A DNA stretch of 64,000 nucleotides from Chitinophaga nivalis (lineage in GTDB: Bacteria > Bacteroidota > Bacteroidia > Chitinophagales > Chitinophagaceae): assembly GCF_025989125.1 (NCBI RefSeq), contig NZ_JAPDNR010000001.1, forward strand, positions 1,780,301 to 1,844,300. Direction: 5' to 3'. This document shows, piece by piece, positions 34,138 through 43,236 of this stretch (the stretch's first letter is position 1; each line of letters begins with the position of its first letter). Both the position numbers and the translations under genes were made by a program. Below the pieces are notes generated by a model. That model was given only the letters and a program-made list of their open reading frames with translations, was not told where the DNA came from and made no database searches.

Positions 34138-35219
34138 GGCGTTTTTTGTTTTTTTGATGTGTTAACAGATTTATTCCCTGGCTTATACACTGCTTTAGGT
34201 TGTTGCTTCGGCGGCGCTGCTGCTTTTTCTTTTTTCACTTCTTCTTTTCCTTTCTGCGTTTTAGCTTTTGCTTTTGTTGGTGCCGGTGGTTTTACGACCG
34301 GTTTTGCTATGGCTGCATGTGCCGGTTGTTTTACCGGTACATGTTCCGTAGCCACTGCACTGTCTGAAATCGGCGGTTCGTCTGCGACTACCAGTTTCAG
34401 GCTGTCCTGTGCAGGAGGCGGCTGCATGGGAGCTATCCCGTCTTTACGTGTACATACCACTTCATTTTCAAATGCGATATTGATACGTGTATAGTTATTC
34501 CAGCCTACTTTATTTAATCCTTCCTTGTAAAAAGCCAGCAATTTGTTGAATTTTTTTTCGATATCGGTACCTTCTCCAAAGGTGATGATCTGATCTCCCA
34601 GTTTAGGTATGAACTCAAACCGACGATCATCTGTGATCACCAGTTGTTCTACCTGTGCCATCCAGAAAGCGTCTTTACTGATATACCTGCCCATCTCCAC
34701 AATCTGGGTAGCTAACAGGCTGTCTGCCTGTTGCAACTTTTCCGCATCGGTAGGAAAGCCGGTAAAAACAGGCACTCTGGCCGCATAACGGGTAGATACC
34801 GGAATCCGTTCGCCGGATTCATCGAGATAAAAACTGTTACCGGAAAAAGTAAAGATCCGGGCTACCGGTTCGCGTTGGGTTACTTTCACATTCAGCTTTT
34901 GCTGACTGTCGAAATAAATTTCCGCATTCTTTACCCACGGGTCCTGATCTACTGCCGCTTCCAGCTGACGGATGTTGATATCGCCAATGGATTTGCCGAT
35001 CGGGTTCAGGTTTTTATCTTTCGTAATCAAAGATCTGATGTCTTTCGCTTCGATGAAAAAATTATCATCTTTTCCTTCGAATTTCACCTGGATACTTTTG
35101 CATTTACCCGCATCTTTATCCTGGATGGCCGCCACCAGTAATATTACAAAGCCTGTCAGCACCATTCCCCAGAGAACGATGGTGGCGAGTCTTTTAAATA
35201 TTGTACGGGCCTTGGACAT
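34134..35219 (-). CDS. ftsQ: Cell division protein FtsQ
   Basis: 361 aa, bitopic: a cytoplasmic start, one transmembrane helix (about 13-32), a POTRA-like segment (about 40-115, SIQVKFEGKDDNFFIEAKDI) and an FtsQ beta domain (WVKNAEIYFDSQQKLNVKVTQREPVARIF, shown in part: KVTQREPVARIF). The tail from about 270 is low-complexity, rich in K, P and A, and likely disordered in the periplasm. FtsQ links early and late divisome proteins. It sits between murC and ftsA in the usual order. Confidence 0.92.
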   Translation of the reverse strand: MSKARTIFKRLATIVLWGMVLTGFVILLVAAIQDKDAGKCKSIQVKFEGKDDNFFIEAKDIRSLITKDKNLNPIGKSIGDINIRQLEAAVDQDPWVKNAEIYFDSQQKLNVKVTQREPVARIFTFSGNSFYLDESGERIPVSTRYAARVPVFTGFPTDAEKLQQADSLLATQIVEMGRYISKDAFWMAQVEQLVITDDRRFEFIPKLGDQIITFGEGTDIEKKFNKLLAFYKEGLNKVGWNNYTRINIAFENEVVCTRKDGIAPMQPPPAQDSLKLVVADEPPISDSAVATEHVPVKQPAHAAIAKPVVKPPAPTKAKAKTQKGKEEVKKEKAAAPPKQQPKAVYKPGNKSVNTSKKQKTP

Positions 35220-35247
35220 ATTATAGCGATCGTTTTGTTGTTTGTTT

Positions 35248-36597
35248 TTAGTTCAGCAGATGACTGATCGGTTCTTTCAGTTGATCTATATCACCGGCTC
35301 CTGCAGTGATCAGCAACGGAGTGGGTGATTGTTTTAACCATTCCGTTATTGCTTCTTTAGGCATTATCTGTACCGGTACGGTGATCTTTTCTGCAATCAT
35401 TTCACTGGTAACACCTGCTATCGGTAATTCCCTGGCCGGATATATCGGCAGCAGGATTACTTCATCTGCCAGTGATAAACTGTCTGCGAATCCGTCTGCG
35501 AGGTCGCGGGTGCGGGTGAATAAATGCGGTTGAAAAATCACTGTGCATTTCCGGCCGGGGAACAGTGCTTTGGCGCTGGTGATCAGTGCCCGCAGTTCTT
35601 CCGGATGGTGTGCGTAATCATCTATATAAACCTGTTTGTCATTTTTTATCGCATATTCAAATCTGCGCCGGATACCTTTAAAACTTGCCACGGCTGCTTT
35701 GATTTTGTCGGCACCGATACCCAGCAAATGTGCTACTGTGATGGCGGCTACGGCATTTTCCACATTGTGCATGCCACCAATATGCAGCTGCACATTATCA
35801 ATCATCCAGTCCTGATGCATCACATCAAACTCGTATCCGCCGTTGATCATACGGATATTGGCGGCATAGGCATTGGCGGCATTGTTCTGTAAACTGTACA
35901 GCAATTTGTTGGATGCATGCAGTTCTTTATTGCGATGCAGGCCGAACCTAGCAATCAGCGTGCCATTGGGCTTAATATTGTGTGTATATTCAATAAAAGC
36001 ATCTTCCATTGCCTCCGGTGTACCGTAAATATCCAGGTGATCTGCATCCATGGCAGTCAATACGGCGATATCCGGACTTAATTTCAGGAAAGAGCGATCG
36101 TATTCATCTGCTTCAATAACGGCTACCGCTTTGTCGCTGCTCCAGAAATTTTTATTGTAGTTAACGCTGATGCCTCCCAGGAAAGCATTACAGCCATAAC
36201 CGCTGTCGGTAAGCAGATGGGCAATCATGGTGGAAACAGTGGTTTTACCATGGGTGCCGGCTACGGTAATCGCAAACTGTGTATGGGTGATTTCCTGCAA
36301 TACATCGCTGCGTTTCACTACTTCATAACCGTTGTCGCGGTACCATTGCAGTTCCTGGTGTGCTGCCGGTATGGCCGGCGTATATACGACCAGGTTAGCT
36401 GCTTTATCTAAAAGTTGTATATCGTCTGTATAATGGATTTGCATACCCTCTGCTTCCAGCTGCCTGGTAAGCACTGTTGCGGTACGGTCATAACCACTTA
36501 CCTGCACTCCTTTTTCGTTGAAAAAGCGTGCAATGGCGCTCATGCCAATACCACCGATACCGATGAAATAAACCCGTTGTATGTTATTCAAATCCAT
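35248..36597 (-). CDS. murC: UDP-N-acetylmuramate-L-alanine ligase
   Basis: 449 aa, normal length. N-terminal Rossmann motif GIGGIGMSAIA (13-23), ATP-binding loop GTHGKTT (114-120), and the Mur ligase segments EADEYDRSF, MDADHLDIYG, YIDDYAHHPEE and FQPHLFTRTRDL. It adds L-alanine to UDP-MurNAc, the first step of stem-peptide synthesis, in the cytoplasm. Next to murG upstream (36 nt) and ftsQ downstream (28 nt). Confidence 0.97.
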   Translation of the reverse strand: MDLNNIQRVYFIGIGGIGMSAIARFFNEKGVQVSGYDRTATVLTRQLEAEGMQIHYTDDIQLLDKAANLVVYTPAIPAAHQELQWYRDNGYEVVKRSDVLQEITHTQFAITVAGTHGKTTVSTMIAHLLTDSGYGCNAFLGGISVNYNKNFWSSDKAVAVIEADEYDRSFLKLSPDIAVLTAMDADHLDIYGTPEAMEDAFIEYTHNIKPNGTLIARFGLHRNKELHASNKLLYSLQNNAANAYAANIRMINGGYEFDVMHQDWMIDNVQLHIGGMHNVENAVAAITVAHLLGIGADKIKAAVASFKGIRRRFEYAIKNDKQVYIDDYAHHPEELRALITSAKALFPGRKCTVIFQPHLFTRTRDLADGFADSLSLADEVILLPIYPARELPIAGVTSEMIAEKITVPVQIMPKEAITEWLKQSPTPLLITAGAGDIDQLKEPISHLLN

Positions 36598-36633
36598 ATA
36601 TACTATTCGTCTCTGTATGTTTAATCTTTACAA

Positions 36634-37728
36634 TTATGCTATAATACCCAGTACTTCTTTGGCAATGACCATATCTGCGTTGGGGCGTCCCAGTTGCCCG
36701 ATATTGGTTTCCAGTTGTTCCATCAGCGCCCTGTTCTGCAGGAGGTTGAATACCACATTGCCTAACTGGCTTTTTACTTCGTCATCCCGGATAATCAGCC
36801 CGGCTTTTTTATTGACCAGGTTCATCGCGTTGGATGTCTGGTGATCTTCCGCTGCAAAAGGATAAGGCACGAATATGACTGGTTTCTTTACCACACACAA
36901 TTCTGCAATTGCCAGTGCCCCTGCCCGGGAAACCACTACATCGGCTGCTTTGTAGGCGAAATCCATCACGTTGATAAAGTCGTACACTTTAATATGTGAT
37001 GCATAAGGCGCCGCCGCTGCTTTAGCCGTTTCAAAGAAAGGTTTACCGGTTTGCCATATCAGCTGTATATCTTTTTCCGCGATAGTTTCCAGTAAAGGCA
37101 ACAATCCTTCATTGATGGATTTCGCACCCAGACTGCCACCTACGGCGAATATGGTTTGTTTGCTGTTGCTTAAACCAAAATGCTGCAGGGCATCTTCTCT
37201 GGTCACCGCAGACTGTGTAATGTTGTTCCTGACAGGATTTCCGGTAGCAATCAGTTTGTCTGCCGGGAAAAATTTATCCATACCATCGTACGCCACACAG
37301 ATCTTTCTCGCTTTCTTACCTAATATTTTATTGGTTTTACCGGCAAATGAATTCTGTTCCTGTATCAGGGTTGGAATATCATTTTTCTGCGCCTGTCTTA
37401 ACATCGGGAAGCTGGCGTAGCCACCTACCCCTACCACTACATCCGGCTGAAATCGTTGCAGGATACCTTTAGCATGCCGTAAACTTTTCCAGATTTTCCA
37501 GGGTAATAATATGTTTTTAAAAATATTGCTACGATTGAATCCTACGATTTCCAGGCCTTCAATCGGATATCCGGCCTGTGGTACTTTTTCCATTTCCATT
37601 TTTCCGGCAGCACCTACAAAAAGGATGTCGGTGTCTGGCTGGATTTTTTTCAACGCATTGGCAATCGCTATCGCCGGGAAGATATGTCCTCCGGTACCAC
37701 CACCTGCTATAATTACTTTGCGTTGCAT
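36634..37728 (-). CDS. murG: UDP-GlcNAc:undecaprenyl-PP-MurNAc-pentapeptide GlcNAc transferase
   Basis: 364 aa, GT28 family. Glycine-rich loop IAGGGTGGHIFPAIAIA (8-24), second G loop VGVGGYASFPMLR, third VGGSLGAKSIN, and the UDP-GlcNAc site SRAGALAIAELC with PYPFAAEDHQTSNA. It converts lipid I to lipid II on the inner face of the membrane. It lies between ftsW and murC, the standard dcw order. Confidence 0.97.
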   Translation of the reverse strand: MQRKVIIAGGGTGGHIFPAIAIANALKKIQPDTDILFVGAAGKMEMEKVPQAGYPIEGLEIVGFNRSNIFKNILLPWKIWKSLRHAKGILQRFQPDVVVGVGGYASFPMLRQAQKNDIPTLIQEQNSFAGKTNKILGKKARKICVAYDGMDKFFPADKLIATGNPVRNNITQSAVTREDALQHFGLSNSKQTIFAVGGSLGAKSINEGLLPLLETIAEKDIQLIWQTGKPFFETAKAAAAPYASHIKVYDFINVMDFAYKAADVVVSRAGALAIAELCVVKKPVIFVPYPFAAEDHQTSNAMNLVNKKAGLIIRDDEVKSQLGNVVFNLLQNRALMEQLETNIGQLGRPNADMVIAKEVLGIIA

Positions 37729-37768
37729 ATACTACTAGTTACAATTGTCTCTTTAAGTTAAATACGAA

Positions 37769-38965
37769 TTAAGCAACAGCAGCGTTTTCTGTTTGCGCCA
37801 TTACTCTTTCCAACCGCTCTTTTTCTGCCTGTTTCCCTTCCATCTCTTCCACGTTCCTGGATACACTCAGTATAATACCGATGGCCATACTGGTAAACAA
37901 TACGGAAGATCCTCCCATACTTACCAGCGGTAAGGTAACCCCGGTAACCGGGAACAGGTGTACGTTTACTGCCATATTGGTCAATGCCTGTATCACCAGT
38001 GTTACACTTAACCCTACTGCCAGGAATGCACCGAATGCATACGGACATCGCTTATAAATCCGGATCGACCGTAAAAGCAATATCATGTAGGCGGCGAGAA
38101 TCAGGAACGCACCGAACATGCCATACTCTTCAATGATCGTTGCATAAATATAGTCGGAGTAGGCATGGGGTAAAAAGTTACGCTGGGTACTATTACCCGG
38201 TCCTTTTCCCAGCACGCCGCCGCCGGCTATGGCGATATTGGCCTGTTGCACCTGATAAGGTATTTCCGTATGATCATCATGCAAAAAGCTGTCGATACGC
38301 TTTTCCCATGTTTTGGTACGCATTTCCATGCCGGTGAGCTTGGCCACAAAAAACATCAGCATCACCAGTACCAGACCCGCTGCTATCATAGAAGCGAGGA
38401 ACCTTACCGGTACCCTGCCAATGAAACACAGTAACATACAGCTGGCGCCCAGCAGCAAGGCTGTACTCATATTGGCCGGCATGATCAGCAAACAGATAAC
38501 GCCTACCGGAATAATGATGGGCAGAAATCCTTTTTTGAAATCATTGATCACGTGTTGCAATCTGGACAGCTGTCTGCTGACATACATGAAGATGGCCAGT
38601 TTGGCCACATCCGATGTCTGGAAGGTCAGATTGATAATAGGTAACCGTATCCACCTGCTGGCATCATTGATATTGGACCCGAAAGCCAGTGTGTATATCA
38701 GCAGGGGGATGGAGATCAGGAAGCCTATCTGCGCCACCCGGGAGTAAATCGTATAATTTACCCGGTGTGCAAAGTAGATGATTACCAGTCCCATTACCAG
38801 TACCGTTAATTGCTTCAGGAGATAGTACTCTGTATGGCCGCCTCTTTCGCGGTAGGCCAGTGAACCGGTGGCGCTATATACAGCCAACAGGCTTACCAGC
38901 GATAGGAAAACCACTATCGTCCAGATAACTTTATCGCCTTTTGTTCTATATAGCAAACCGTTCAT
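37769..38965 (-). CDS. ftsW: SEDS glycosyltransferase FtsW
   Basis: 398-aa polytopic membrane protein of the SEDS family, which polymerises lipid II at the septum together with a class B PBP (ftsI is in the same cluster). Motifs seen: NDASRWIRLPI, the loop IAIAGGGVLGKGPGNSTQ, HAYSDYIYATIIEEYG containing the conserved aspartate, and the late signature LPLVSMGGSS. The short cytoplasmic tail is charged. It lies between murD and murG. Confidence 0.96.
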   Translation of the reverse strand: MNGLLYRTKGDKVIWTIVVFLSLVSLLAVYSATGSLAYRERGGHTEYYLLKQLTVLVMGLVIIYFAHRVNYTIYSRVAQIGFLISIPLLIYTLAFGSNINDASRWIRLPIINLTFQTSDVAKLAIFMYVSRQLSRLQHVINDFKKGFLPIIIPVGVICLLIMPANMSTALLLGASCMLLCFIGRVPVRFLASMIAAGLVLVMLMFFVAKLTGMEMRTKTWEKRIDSFLHDDHTEIPYQVQQANIAIAGGGVLGKGPGNSTQRNFLPHAYSDYIYATIIEEYGMFGAFLILAAYMILLLRSIRIYKRCPYAFGAFLAVGLSVTLVIQALTNMAVNVHLFPVTGVTLPLVSMGGSSVLFTSMAIGIILSVSRNVEEMEGKQAEKERLERVMAQTENAAVA

Positions 38966-38977
38966 TTATTTATTTTT

Positions 38978-39003
38978 AGCAGTTAACTATTTTATTAACT
39001 GCT
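38978..39003. repeat. Hairpin in the murD-ftsW spacer
   Basis: Perfect 9-bp stem AGCAGTTAA / TTAACTGCT (38978-38986 with 38995-39003), 8-nt loop. There is no T run after it on the coding strand, so it is not a simple terminator. Its left half resembles 45352-45376 in another dcw spacer. Confidence 0.6.
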
Positions 39004-39047
39004 TTTCGTTTAATCTTTACCGTTATTCAACCCAATTTTCCCTTTTA

Positions 39048-40388
39048 CTACAGCTGTTTTACCTCTTCCTTGAATTTCCGTCCCCTGTCTTCATAATTTT
39101 TAAACAGGTCGAAACTTGCACAGGCAGGTGATAACATCACCACATCTCCTTTGCCGGCCTGTTTAAAGGCTTCCTGTACTGCGTCATGCATACTGGCCGT
39201 ATTGATCATGACCGGTGTATCTTTAGATAACGCAGCTTCAATAGGTGTGTTGTCCACACCCAGACAAATGATTGCCTTTACCTTCTCTTTCACCAGTTCC
39301 CGGATTGCATCATAGTCATTGCCTTTGTCTACGCCACCCATGATCAGCACGATGGGCTTTTCAATACTTTCCAGTGCAAACCATACGGAATTGACATTGG
39401 TAGCTTTGCTGTCATTAATAAAATCAACTCCTCTTACAGTGGTCACATATTCCATCCGGTGCTCGAGGCTCTTGAATGAGGTCAGGCTCTCGCGGATTTT
39501 TTCTTTTCGTATATCCATGGTTCTGCCTGTAATTCCAGCTGCCATCGAATTATATAAATTGTGTTTCCCTTTTAATGCGAGGTCGTACATGGACATGATA
39601 ACCGGTTCTCCGTTAACCTCGATATGCACCTGGTCGTTGGCAATAAAGCCGCCTTCTTTCAGTGGTTTCATGATGGTAAAAGGTATTGATGTTGAATAAA
39701 TGGGTTGCTTCGCTAAATGTTGCATGATCTCAGGATCGTCCATGCAGTAGATAAAATAATCTGCTGCGGTTTGGTTCATGGCGATTCTGAATTTGGAGGC
39801 TACATAATTTTCCATTTTATAATCGTAGCGATCCAGGTGATCAGGCGTAATATTCAGGAGAATGGCCACATCGGGTTTAAATTCCCGGATGTCATCCAGC
39901 TGAAAGCTGCTGATTTCAATCACATAATACTCCGCTGGTGCGGTTGCTACCTGCCGGGCATAGCTCACGCCAATATTCCCTACCATCGCCACATCCAGAC
40001 CAGCCGTCTTGAACAGGTGATAGGTGAGGGCAGTAGTGGTGCTTTTGCCGTTGCTGCCGGTGATAGCAATAATCTTTTTACCTTTCGAGAAACGGTAGGC
40101 CAGCTCTATTTCGGAGATGACAGGTATGCCTTTCGCACGTACCTTTTTCATCAGTTCCGATTTTTCAGGGATCCCCGGACTTTTTACGATTTCGTTTGCG
40201 TCCAGGATAATGTCCCAGGAATGATGTCCTTCTTCAAAAGAGATCTGGTTTACCGCCAGTTCCTGTTTATAGTTATCTTTTATTATGCTGCCATCAGACA
40301 CAAAAACATCATACCCCTGTTGTTTTCCCAACAAGGCTGCTCCAATTCCGCTTTCACCGGCTCCTAATATGACGAGTTTATGTTCCAT
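39048..40388 (-). CDS. murD: UDP-N-acetylmuramoylalanine-D-glutamate ligase
   Basis: 446 aa. N-terminal nucleotide-binding GAGESGIGAALL (9-20), ATP loop ITGSNGKSTTTAL (about 114-126), then VIEISSFQLDDI, NITPDHLDRYDY, FINDSKATN and the C-terminal LSPACASFDLFKNYEDRGR, all standard for MurD. It adds D-glutamate to UDP-MurNAc-L-Ala. Between mraY and ftsW in the dcw order. Confidence 0.97.
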   Translation of the reverse strand: MEHKLVILGAGESGIGAALLGKQQGYDVFVSDGSIIKDNYKQELAVNQISFEEGHHSWDIILDANEIVKSPGIPEKSELMKKVRAKGIPVISEIELAYRFSKGKKIIAITGSNGKSTTTALTYHLFKTAGLDVAMVGNIGVSYARQVATAPAEYYVIEISSFQLDDIREFKPDVAILLNITPDHLDRYDYKMENYVASKFRIAMNQTAADYFIYCMDDPEIMQHLAKQPIYSTSIPFTIMKPLKEGGFIANDQVHIEVNGEPVIMSMYDLALKGKHNLYNSMAAGITGRTMDIRKEKIRESLTSFKSLEHRMEYVTTVRGVDFINDSKATNVNSVWFALESIEKPIVLIMGGVDKGNDYDAIRELVKEKVKAIICLGVDNTPIEAALSKDTPVMINTASMHDAVQEAFKQAGKGDVVMLSPACASFDLFKNYEDRGRKFKEEVKQL

Positions 40389-40420
40389 TTCTTTGATACT
40401 GATATATTAACTTTTATTTG

Positions 40421-41680
40421 TTATCTCATTTTTAAAGTAGCAATCGCAAATACCACACACATAATGGTAATAATCCAGAAGCGTACGGATATTTTACTTT
40501 CATGATAGCCTACTTTCTGGTAGTGGTGGTGCAGCGGCGACATTTTCAGAATACGCCGGCCTTCCCCATACTTCTTCTTGGTGTATTTGAAATAGGATAC
40601 CTGTAACATCACAGATAATAGCTCTATCAGGAATACGCCACAGAAAATAGGAATCAGCAGCTCCTTGCGAACAATGATGGCCAGGGAAGCGATGATACCA
40701 CCCAGCGCCAGGCTACCGGTATCGCCCATGAATACCTGTGCCGGATAGGCATTGTACCAGAGGAAACCTATGCAGGCGCCCACAAAGGCTGCAATGAATA
40801 TCGACAACTCGCCCAGGTTGGGGATATACATGATATTCAGGTATTCCGCAAACTGGATATTACCGGATACATAGGCGAAGATGCCAAGGCATACCCCTAT
40901 AATCCCCGATACACCGGTGGCTAGTCCATCCAGTCCGTCTGTAATATTGGCGCCGTTGGAAACAGCGGTAATAATAAAGATCACGATCAGGATATACAGT
41001 ACGAAGGTGTATTTCTCGGCTCCCGGAATCCAGGAGATCAGTTTCGCATAATTGAATTCGTGATTTTTCACGAAAGGAATAGTGGTAATCGGCGTTTTAA
41101 CATCCACAAAGCGGTGTCCGTCGCGGGTTACGCGTTCCGGATGATTGGTGATTTGTCTTTCATAGGGAGCCAGTTTTTTAGCACCCATGACTTCGCGGGA
41201 AACCACTACATCGTTATTGAAATACAGGGTGCAGCCAACGATCAGGCCCAGTCCTACCTGTCCCATGATCTTGAAACGGCCGGCCAGCCCTTCCTTATTC
41301 TTTTTGAATACTTTGATATAGTCATCCAGGAACCCGATCATGCCTAACCATACAGTCGACAAGAGGATCAGCCAGATATATACATTGGCGATCTGGGCAA
41401 ATAATAAAGTAGGAATAACAATAGCAGATAAAATGATGAGACCACCCATGGTAGGCGTACCTTTTTTGGTATTTTCTCCCTGGAGACCCAGTTCGCGGAT
41501 GGTTTCGCCAATTTGTTTACGTTGCAGGAACTTAATAATACGTTTACCAAACAGCAAAGAAATCACCAGCGACAGCAGTAATGCCATCGTAACACGGAAA
41601 GTGATATACTGGAACATACCACCGCCGATGACGCTGATCTTAAATTCTGTTTTCAGGTAATTTAAAAAATAATATAACAT
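40421..41680 (-). CDS. mraY: Phospho-MurNAc-pentapeptide transferase MraY
   Basis: 419 aa, about ten transmembrane helices. Active-site signatures: FLDDYIKVFKKNKEGL (Asp pair), NGANITDGLDGLATG, GDTGSLALGG and the C-terminal PLHHHYQKVG. It transfers phospho-MurNAc-pentapeptide to undecaprenyl phosphate to make lipid I. Longer than the E. coli protein (360) through an insert after about residue 180 (TNHPERVTRDGHRFVDVKTP) seen in Bacteroidota members. murF, which often separates murE and mraY in other phyla, is absent. Confidence 0.96.
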   Translation of the reverse strand: MLYYFLNYLKTEFKISVIGGGMFQYITFRVTMALLLSLVISLLFGKRIIKFLQRKQIGETIRELGLQGENTKKGTPTMGGLIILSAIVIPTLLFAQIANVYIWLILLSTVWLGMIGFLDDYIKVFKKNKEGLAGRFKIMGQVGLGLIVGCTLYFNNDVVVSREVMGAKKLAPYERQITNHPERVTRDGHRFVDVKTPITTIPFVKNHEFNYAKLISWIPGAEKYTFVLYILIVIFIITAVSNGANITDGLDGLATGVSGIIGVCLGIFAYVSGNIQFAEYLNIMYIPNLGELSIFIAAFVGACIGFLWYNAYPAQVFMGDTGSLALGGIIASLAIIVRKELLIPIFCGVFLIELLSVMLQVSYFKYTKKKYGEGRRILKMSPLHHHYQKVGYHESKISVRFWIITIMCVVFAIATLKMR

Positions 41681-41769
41681 ACGTTTTAGTCGAAGCCTGT
41701 AAACCGCCAGTGGCGGTCAACAGCTTTTAAGCATTGGATTATTAAGTATTTCTATTCTTACTAAAAAAA

Positions 41770-43236
41770 TTATTTGTCCATCATCTTCATCATTTCCAGC
41801 AGCACTTGTTTATCATCGAAGGGATGTTTCACCCCATTGATTTCCTGGTATTTTTCGTGTCCTTTACCAGCCACCAGGATAATATCTTCCTTGTTGGCCA
41901 GGGTGATAGCGGTTTTAATCGCTTCTTTCCTGTCGGCAATAGACAGTGTTTTCTTTTTCAGATGTACCGGCACACCTGCTTCCATTTCCCGGATGATGGC
42001 TGCAGGATCTTCAGTGCGGGGATTATCTGATGTGAAGATAACCCGGTCACTGCTTTCTGCTGCTACATCCGCCATGATAGGACGTTTGGTAGTGTCTCTG
42101 TCGCCTCCGCAACCTACTACTGTAATCACCTGTTCGATGCCTTTACGCAGATTTTTGATCGTTGCCAGTACATTCTTCAAGGCATCGGGCGTATGTGCGT
42201 AATCCACAATCGCGATAATCTGTTCCCGATCGGAGACGATATAATCGAATCTGCCTTCTGCTCCCTGGATATCGCTGAGCGCCTGCAACACATGCGCTTT
42301 ATCTTCTCCCAGCAGGATGGCTGCACCATAGACAGCCAGCAGGTTGTAGGCATTGAACTCACCAATGAGCCGGAAGTGTACTTCGATATCATCTACCAGC
42401 ATGATCAACCCGGTAAGGTTGTTTTCCAGGATCTTCCCTTTATAGTCGGCCAGTGTACGGAGACTATAGGTCGCTTTCCGGGCTTTGGTGTTTTGTAACA
42501 TAACCATTCCTCTTTTGTCGTCGAGGTTGGTCAGTGCAAACGCGCCGGAAGGCAGGTTGTCGAAGAAGGCTTTTTTCACCCGGATGTATTCATCAAATGT
42601 ATGATGGTAGTCGAGGTGATCATGGGTAATATTACTGAAGATGCCTCCCGCGAATTTTAATCCGGCAATGCGTTGCTGGTGAATAGCATGGGAGCTTACC
42701 TCCATAAATACATGCGTACATCCGGCAGCCAGCATCTGTGCCAGTAAGGCATTGAGACTTACCGGATCCGGTGTGGTATGGGTAGCCGGTATAACGGTAT
42801 CGCCTATCTGATTTTGCACAGTGGACAATAATCCACAGTGATGCCCCAATCTGGTAAATAAGCGGAACAACATGGTGGCGATGGTAGTTTTACCATTGGT
42901 GCCGGTAACCCCGGTCAGTTGCAGCTGATGCGAAGGGTTATCATAAAAGTTGCCTGCTATGATACCGCTGGCCAGGGCCGTGTTGTTTACCTGTACATAA
43001 CATACCTGTTCAGACAGGTTTTCAGGCAGTGTTTCACAGATAACTGCTGCTGCACCTTGTGCGATCGCTTTATCAATATACACATGACCATCCACGTGTA
43101 CTCCTTTCACAGCAATGAAAGCATCTCCGGTTTTTACTGCCCGGGAATCAATAGCCAATGCCTGCAGGGTAATATCTGCATTACCCTGAATGGACTGAAT
43201 GCTTACATTATACAATATGTCGCGCAGCGTCTTCAT
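41770..43236 (-). CDS. murE: UDP-MurNAc-L-Ala-D-Glu:meso-DAP ligase
   Basis: 488 aa. ATP loop GVTGTNGKTTIATM near 109-122, HTTPDPVSL, MEVSSHAIHQQR, NITHDHLDYHHTF, and FDYIVSDREQIIAIVDYAHTPDAL (in part: VDYAHTPDAL). The motif TSDNPRTEDP marks meso-diaminopimelate rather than lysine as the added residue, fitting Gram-negative peptidoglycan. Its ATG follows the ftsI stop codon with no spacer, so the two are translated together. Confidence 0.96.
   Translation of the reverse strand: MKTLRDILYNVSIQSIQGNADITLQALAIDSRAVKTGDAFIAVKGVHVDGHVYIDKAIAQGAAAVICETLPENLSEQVCYVQVNNTALASGIIAGNFYDNPSHQLQLTGVTGTNGKTTIATMLFRLFTRLGHHCGLLSTVQNQIGDTVIPATHTTPDPVSLNALLAQMLAAGCTHVFMEVSSHAIHQQRIAGLKFAGGIFSNITHDHLDYHHTFDEYIRVKKAFFDNLPSGAFALTNLDDKRGMVMLQNTKARKATYSLRTLADYKGKILENNLTGLIMLVDDIEVHFRLIGEFNAYNLLAVYGAAILLGEDKAHVLQALSDIQGAEGRFDYIVSDREQIIAIVDYAHTPDALKNVLATIKNLRKGIEQVITVVGCGGDRDTTKRPIMADVAAESSDRVIFTSDNPRTEDPAAIIREMEAGVPVHLKKKTLSIADRKEAIKTAITLANKEDIILVAGKGHEKYQEINGVKHPFDDKQVLLEMMKMMDK

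Noticed and set aside
37758..38048. Short minus-strand frame overlapping ftsW
   Set aside because: The ftsW frame carries the SEDS signature here; the alternative frame is arginine- and glycine-rich with no known features.
41694..41720. Palindrome CCGCCAGTGGCGG in the murE-mraY spacer
   Set aside because: Only a short 5-6-bp stem without T run; noted but not strong enough to list as an element.
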